Source: Bacillota bacterium (GTDB lineage Bacteria > Bacillota > Clostridia > Peptostreptococcales > Anaerovoracaceae). Taken from it: a DNA stretch of 64,000 nt. Below are positions 59,359 through 64,000 of this stretch, one piece after another. The DNA lies in assembly GCA_030526355.1 (NCBI GenBank), contig JAUNDC010000010.1, positions 33,391 through 97,390 of the forward strand. The letters are read 5' to 3'. The stretch's first letter is position 1. Each line of letters begins with the position of its first letter. The position numbers and the translations under genes were made by a program. The notes under the pieces were generated by a model. It was not told where the DNA came from, searched no databases, and saw nothing but the letters and a program-made list of their open reading frames with translations.

Positions 59359-62154
59359 TTAATCCAAATTTCTTGCAATAGCCTTTACGACCTCATCCAT
59401 CACAATAGGCTTTGACAAATGCCCATTCATTCCAGCATCAAATGATGCCTGAACATCTTCAGAAAATGCATTTGCAGTCATTGCAATAATCGGGATAGTA
59501 CATCCATCCGGACGATTATTCAGATTACGAATTGCCTTAGTAGCTTCATAACCATTCATCCTTGGCATAAGTATGTCCATGAGAATCACGTCATAAGTAC
59601 CAGCAGGATTGCCTGCAAATAATTCTACAGCTTCTTTACCATCTGCTGCTCTGGTAACCTCAATACCGATTTCTTCCAATTGTATTATGGCTATTTCAGC
59701 ATTCAAATTGTTATCCTCAGCCAAAAGCACTTTTTTGCCGTTAAGATTCGCTGACGCCGAGTAATGACCTGTACAACTTTCCACGGTCACTTCTTCCGCC
59801 ACCTCTACCGGCAGCTCAACGTAAAACGATGAGCCTTCACCTTTTTTGCTGTTAACCTCAATTTTGCCACCCATGAGATCAACATAATGCTTGGTTATCG
59901 GCATACCAAGACCGGAGCCCTTATACTGAGTTCTAGGGCCATTATCTTCCTGAGAAAACTCTTCAAAAATATGTTCAAGGTATTCTTTACTCATACCGCA
60001 CCCTGTGTCAGATACCCTATACCATATATAAATGCGCTTATCATCTTCTCCCGGCCGTGTTCCCATGGAAAACTCGATTGTACCGCCATCATCCGTAAAT
60101 TTTACAGCATTGCTGAGAAGATTTACCAGGATTTCACGTATGCGTACTCCATCAGTCATAACACAGCAGTGTCCATCTTCCACTGGTTGTTGTACTTTAA
60201 AATTCAACCTTTTGTTTGTCAGGAAACCCTTTGTGATATCAATAACAGATTCTGTCACATCACAAATATTTGTAGGTACAGGTTTATAATCAGTTGCTCC
60301 GCTTTCAATGCGACATATATCCAGAACATCGTTAATAAGCGTAAGCAAATGCTCGGAGCTGGAAGAGATTTTTTCCAGACACTTGTCTTTCTCTTCTGAT
60401 TCGGTTTGCTTCAAAGCAATATTTGTAAATCCGATAATCGCATTCATCGGGGTGCGCATATCATGGCTCATCTTTGTAAGGAATTCTCGTTTTGCATTAT
60501 TTGCCTCATTCAATTGCTCATTCACTAATCGTAGTTTCCGCTGATTATATTGGCCGGAAACAGCAACTCCTACAATTATAAAGAAAATACCTAATGCAAA
60601 TAATAACCCCCAAAGATAAACCGGATGTTTATACAAATAAGACACAATACCATCCTTCTCCTGATATGATTCTGTTGTTTCCAGAATCAGGCTTCCTACA
60701 TCAGTCTCCCTGATATCTATCACCGCTCTGTTTAATGCTGTAAGCAAAAGGCTATCACAAGACCGGTTCACACCAACAGCAAAAGAAACGTGGCTGTCAC
60801 TGAGAAACTGCGACGAGTATTTCTTTCTATAGTCCTGGTTAATGATGTCCTGCGCCGTATAATTATAGAGAAATGTTGCATCAACCTCACCATTATCCAC
60901 GGCACTCACACAAGCATCTATTGAATCGTAATATTTGAACTGTAGGTCAGCAAAGTACTTCTCTACGTAACTTCTGATCAGTGAAGAGTCCTCCATAATA
61001 GCTATTTTTTTAATTTCTCCGCCGAATCCTCCTTTAGTAATCCTGGAAATCCCCGTAGACATGTATGCTTCTGTCAGCTTATATCCATTTTTTTCTGCGT
61101 TTGAATAATCAAATGCAGCATCCATACAAATATCTGCCCCTCCGGATTCCAGGACAGCATAATATTCTTCACGGTTTTTCGTTTCCATAATTTCATATGA
61201 AAATCCTATTGTATCCGCCAGATTTGCAAATATAGCCGGGATAATGCCTTTAGCCTCACCATCCTCAAAATACGAATATGGCTTTCGATCAGGACTCATT
61301 AAAACCTTCAAGACAGTTTTATCCTCTCTCAGTTTATCAAAATAGGCTTGCTCATCACCTCGCAAAGAGAACTCATATTTCTCGCCGCTATAATATGACT
61401 GATACATAAGAGCTGTTCGCCAGCCCGGTTCATCTAAATCCAACTTATCTATTGCATTATCAATTTCATTCAGAATTGTTCGTTTTCCCTTCGGTGCAAT
61501 AACATAAAAATTGTTTTGATTAAACTGTTCAAGTATCCATTCACCATCTGTGTTTCTCAGATTACTGTTGACGATTCCATCAATAATCCCTGATTGAAGA
61601 TCCTGTTCCATTTTCTCAAAATCTTCATAATAGACAGGCTCATAAGTGAATTCCTTTGCCTCTGCATATTCCTGAAAAGCATCATTTTTTGTACTGTTAT
61701 TCAGCAATCCGATTTTTGCACCGTTGTATGTAGAGTAGTCTCTGGCAACAAGCTTAGTATTGCCCTCTTTTACAGATAAAATGGTATAATTGATGCCGAT
61801 GATATTACGGGAATACTCAAATTGTTCCTCTCTGTCAGAAGTTTTAGCCGCTGAGGTCAGAATATCTATCTCACCATTTTCCAGCATTTTCAGCATTTCA
61901 TTCCAGCTTTTTTCATACCCGACATACTCAAATTGATATGGAAGATAGCGATTAATCTTCTGCAGAAATTCATAACCATAACCGGATCTGTTCCCCAATT
62001 CATCCTGCATATGATAACCATCCATTTCAAAATATCCAACCCTGATAGTTTTAGGAGCAGACTCAGCTGCAATAGCAGGCATCGGATAAATTGCTATCAA
62101 AAAAATGAAAATGCATAGCAATCCAGACAATAGTCGAAATCCTGTTCTTTCCAT
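59359..62154 (-). CDS. Hybrid histidine kinase with two solute-binding sensor domains
   Basis: This 931-residue protein has a signal peptide or anchor (GLLCIFIFLIAIYPMPAIAA). Two extracytoplasmic SBP_bac_3 domains follow (about 35-255, TIRVGYFEMDGYHMQDE; about 275-500, VLKVLMSPDRKPYSYFEDG), then a membrane span near 510-530. The HisKA domain has MSHDMRTPMNAI, the HATPase_c domain DTGCGM and GSGLGMPI, and a C-terminal receiver ILMDILMPRMNG. The plan resembles EvgS/BvgS sensors but without a phosphotransfer domain. I chose the ATG at 62154 after AAGGAG. It follows a second hybrid kinase by 43 bp, and no output regulator is adjacent. Confidence 0.92.
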   Translation of the reverse strand: MERTGFRLLSGLLCIFIFLIAIYPMPAIAAESAPKTIRVGYFEMDGYHMQDELGNRSGYGYEFLQKINRYLPYQFEYVGYEKSWNEMLKMLENGEIDILTSAAKTSDREEQFEYSRNIIGINYTILSVKEGNTKLVARDYSTYNGAKIGLLNNSTKNDAFQEYAEAKEFTYEPVYYEDFEKMEQDLQSGIIDGIVNSNLRNTDGEWILEQFNQNNFYVIAPKGKRTILNEIDNAIDKLDLDEPGWRTALMYQSYYSGEKYEFSLRGDEQAYFDKLREDKTVLKVLMSPDRKPYSYFEDGEAKGIIPAIFANLADTIGFSYEIMETKNREEYYAVLESGGADICMDAAFDYSNAEKNGYKLTEAYMSTGISRITKGGFGGEIKKIAIMEDSSLIRSYVEKYFADLQFKYYDSIDACVSAVDNGEVDATFLYNYTAQDIINQDYRKKYSSQFLSDSHVSFAVGVNRSCDSLLLTALNRAVIDIRETDVGSLILETTESYQEKDGIVSYLYKHPVYLWGLLFALGIFFIIVGVAVSGQYNQRKLRLVNEQLNEANNAKREFLTKMSHDMRTPMNAIIGFTNIALKQTESEEKDKCLEKISSSSEHLLTLINDVLDICRIESGATDYKPVPTNICDVTESVIDITKGFLTNKRLNFKVQQPVEDGHCCVMTDGVRIREILVNLLSNAVKFTDDGGTIEFSMGTRPGEDDKRIYIWYRVSDTGCGMSKEYLEHIFEEFSQEDNGPRTQYKGSGLGMPITKHYVDLMGGKIEVNSKKGEGSSFYVELPVEVAEEVTVESCTGHYSASANLNGKKVLLAEDNNLNAEIAIIQLEEIGIEVTRAADGKEAVELFAGNPAGTYDVILMDILMPRMNGYEATKAIRNLNNRPDGCTIPIIAMTANAFSEDVQASFDAGMNGHLSKPIVMDEVVKAIARNLD

Positions 62155-62197
62155 TCTATGAACTCCTTTATTCAAATAACTGAAACGTCTTAATGTT

Positions 62198-63946
62198 TTA
62201 TCCAAGAAGATTTGCTAATTCCGTCATCAATTCGCGAACATTTATCGGCTTAGCAAGATGTCCATTCATACCGCAGCGATATGCCTCACGCTTATCTTCT
62301 TCAAATGCATTGGCAGTCATAGCCAGTATTGGAATATTCGCTTTCCCGGAATCCGAAAGTGACCGGATTGTACAAGTAGCATCATACCCATTCATATTCG
62401 GCATCTGTATATCCATCAAAATCAAATCATAATATCCAAAAGGTGCTTTCTTAAGCATGTCCACACAAATCGCTCCATCCTCAGCCAGTTCAATCACAAA
62501 ACCGGCTTCCCCTAGAATTTCAATAGCAATCTCCGCATTCAGCTCATTATCCTCCGCAAGAAGGATTCGTTTACCCTGAAACAATTCTGGATCCAGTTCC
62601 GTTCCTGTGTGCATCACCAGATTTGACTTTTCCGCAATTCTGTGCGGCAGCGTAATAATAACAGTTGTACCAACACCCTTTTCACTCTTTACTTCTATAG
62701 TTCCATCCAAAATCTCTACAAGACGCTTCACGATAGGCATGCCAAGACCTGTGCCTTCAATCTTGTTTTCGGTAGTGTTATTTTCTCTTGTGAATTCTTC
62801 AAAAATATGCGGCAGAAATTCTTCGCTGATTCCAATTCCCGTATCTGAAATTGTGGTCTGATACAAGGCATATTCTTCCCGATCAGACGGTATTTCTTCC
62901 AGATGCATATTCACCTTGCCTCCCGGTTTTGTGTACTTGTAGGAATTGGAAAGAACATTCAGGAATATCTCTCTGAGCTTAATCGGATCACAGAATACAT
63001 AATGATTGCTTACAACGACCTGCCTTGTGAATTCGATACCCTTCTGAACCATCATCTCATGAAATACCGAATACAGCGTATCATTTAGCTGCTCTGCACT
63101 CCATGCAGTTTCTTCGATGTCCATAGTGCCTTTCTCAATTCTTGCCATCTCGAGCACATTATTTATGATGGAAAGAAGAACGGTACTCGCCTCCTCGATT
63201 TTTCTCAAATAATCTGTTCTCTTTTCAGGCTCCTCCTGATGCTTTTCAAGAAGATCCCTGAATCCAATAATGGCATTCATCGGAGTACGAATGTCATGAG
63301 ACATATTAAACAGAAAAGCAGATTTTGCGGCATTTGCAGCGTTTGCAATCTCAAGCTGTGCCTTGGTATCTGCCTTTTCATGCGCCTCCGTTACATCACG
63401 TCCAAAAACGCTTGCAATTGCTGTTCCTTCATCATCCACGCCCATGAATGCATTGACCTCAAACCATCCAATGCCAGCCTCAGTGACACCGGCATACACC
63501 ATCTGGCCAATGTGTCCTCGCTGATTTTGCTTCTTACGCAGAGCCTCAAGTGAAAACTGCCGGTTCATTTCATCGATATACTCTGGAAATACATTTGACA
63601 GAAGCAGGTTACAGGCATCCTCGTAATCATCTGTCTGAGAAAATTGTTGGATAAATTCTTCCATTCCGTTACCGACTAGCAGGCTGTATTTACCTGTATT
63701 CAGATTCACGGTGGCATTATAGCTGTATAGAGCACTGATGATATCGGATTGAATCCTGTCCCTGGAAGCGGTAGCATCGGATTCTCGTTTCCTTGCTTCC
63801 TGCTGTTCATACTCCTGCGTAACATCAAGACATGCGCTGATAATAGCAAGACGACCGTCAGCTGTTTCGATCACCTCGCCTCTGTCAACTGTCCAAAACC
63901 ACGTTCCGTCTTTTCTCGGCATCCTATATGTGGTTTCATACTTCAT
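62198..63946 (-). CDS. PAS hybrid histidine kinase, probably 5'-truncated
   Basis: This 582-residue cytoplasmic kinase starts in the second half of a PAS_3-type domain (KYETTYRMPRKDGTWFW, ACLDVTQEY). A second PAS-like region follows, then HisKA (NMSHDIRTPMNAI), HATPase_c (DTGIGI, GTGLGMPI) and a receiver (ILMDIQMPNMNG). The first PAS domain lacks its N-terminal half, and the ATG at 63946 overlaps the end of another leftward frame. Either this is the true start with coupled translation or a frameshift has split a longer gene. It shares an operon with the following kinase. Confidence 0.8.
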   Translation of the reverse strand: MKYETTYRMPRKDGTWFWTVDRGEVIETADGRLAIISACLDVTQEYEQQEARKRESDATASRDRIQSDIISALYSYNATVNLNTGKYSLLVGNGMEEFIQQFSQTDDYEDACNLLLSNVFPEYIDEMNRQFSLEALRKKQNQRGHIGQMVYAGVTEAGIGWFEVNAFMGVDDEGTAIASVFGRDVTEAHEKADTKAQLEIANAANAAKSAFLFNMSHDIRTPMNAIIGFRDLLEKHQEEPEKRTDYLRKIEEASTVLLSIINNVLEMARIEKGTMDIEETAWSAEQLNDTLYSVFHEMMVQKGIEFTRQVVVSNHYVFCDPIKLREIFLNVLSNSYKYTKPGGKVNMHLEEIPSDREEYALYQTTISDTGIGISEEFLPHIFEEFTRENNTTENKIEGTGLGMPIVKRLVEILDGTIEVKSEKGVGTTVIITLPHRIAEKSNLVMHTGTELDPELFQGKRILLAEDNELNAEIAIEILGEAGFVIELAEDGAICVDMLKKAPFGYYDLILMDIQMPNMNGYDATCTIRSLSDSGKANIPILAMTANAFEEDKREAYRCGMNGHLAKPINVRELMTELANLLG

Positions 63947-64000
63947 TCCTGGTATATTGTAATTGACTCATTTAGCAAGTCCTTTACAATATACATTTTT
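63943..64000 (-). CDS. Partial upstream frame ending at an ATGA overlap
   Basis: The last 18 codons of a leftward frame enter from the window edge (ending VKDLLNESITIYQE) and stop at a TGA that overlaps the next ATG. The peptide would fit the missing front part of the PAS domain in the adjoining kinase, so this may be the 5' portion of a frameshifted gene rather than a separate one. Confidence 0.45.
   Translation of the reverse strand, partial: KMYIVKDLLNESITIYQE

Noticed and set aside
1..64000. CRISPR arrays, insertion sequences and rRNA genes
   Set aside because: I looked for regularly spaced repeats, transposase motifs with terminal inverted repeats, and rRNA signatures and found none in the window.

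Overview
This window looks like chromosome from a low-to-medium GC, anaerobic Firmicute of the class Clostridia. The evidence is a FabK-type fatty-acid cluster, a rubrerythrin with an N-terminal rubredoxin domain, a Na+-pumping decarboxylase beta subunit, an AddB-type nuclease, a CwlD-type amidase, a YabE-like 3D protein, a PepV dipeptidase, a SAM-I riboswitch before metK, and strong GGAGG ribosome-binding sites throughout. I would not name a genus.

Region 1 (1 to about 11371) is one end of an integrated, phage-like element. A leftward early block (94 down to 8566) encodes a DUF927-type helicase, a CHC2 zinc-finger primase fragment, an ERCC4 nuclease, SSB, a PD-(D/E)XK nuclease with four candidate Fe-S cysteines, a RecF/SbcC-like ATPase and several small proteins. 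The immunity region (8342-9360) has a Cro-like and a CI/LexA-like repressor, divergent promoters and four related operators. A membrane-anchored cargo protein and a tyrosine integrase follow. The integrase lies next to the 3' end of tRNA-Ala(GGC), the probable attachment site. The other end of the element is outside the window. An iteron-rich stretch at 95-382 is a candidate phage origin.

Region 2 (11372-24402) holds tRNA-Ala, tRNA-Thr, addB and a fatty-acid operon read leftward: fabH-fabK-fabD-fabG-fabF-fabZ, ending in a FabT-like MarR domain fused to a FabK/nitronate-monooxygenase-like flavin barrel. The barrel has Leu where FabK has its catalytic His. A FabT-type palindrome overlaps the fabH promoter, so the fusion probably regulates its own operon. 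This is the most unusual item in the window. Upstream are a HAD phosphatase and an acyl-CoA synthetase behind a perfect-consensus promoter with duplicated operators.

Region 3 (24720-42888) is mostly housekeeping: decarboxylase beta subunit, tex, prfB (without the usual frameshift), secA and a CorC/HlyC protein. After these come a sugar-type binding protein paired with a hybrid histidine kinase, nhaC, a TM2 protein, a membrane-bound LuxR regulator, and lysC-metK under a SAM-I riboswitch.

Region 4 (43226-64000) is mixed: an unknown protein, a serine hydrolase, an aldo/keto reductase with ferredoxin domain, saccharopine-dehydrogenase-like and AraC genes, a DnaA-box cluster, cwlD, alaX, a 3D-domain protein, pepV, a NifU-like protein and a LivK-like lipoprotein. 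It then has rubrerythrin, a Crp/Fnr regulator facing a two-gene Fe-S operon (with an unlisted 40-residue ferredoxin), and two tandem hybrid histidine kinases, the upstream one apparently broken inside its first PAS domain.
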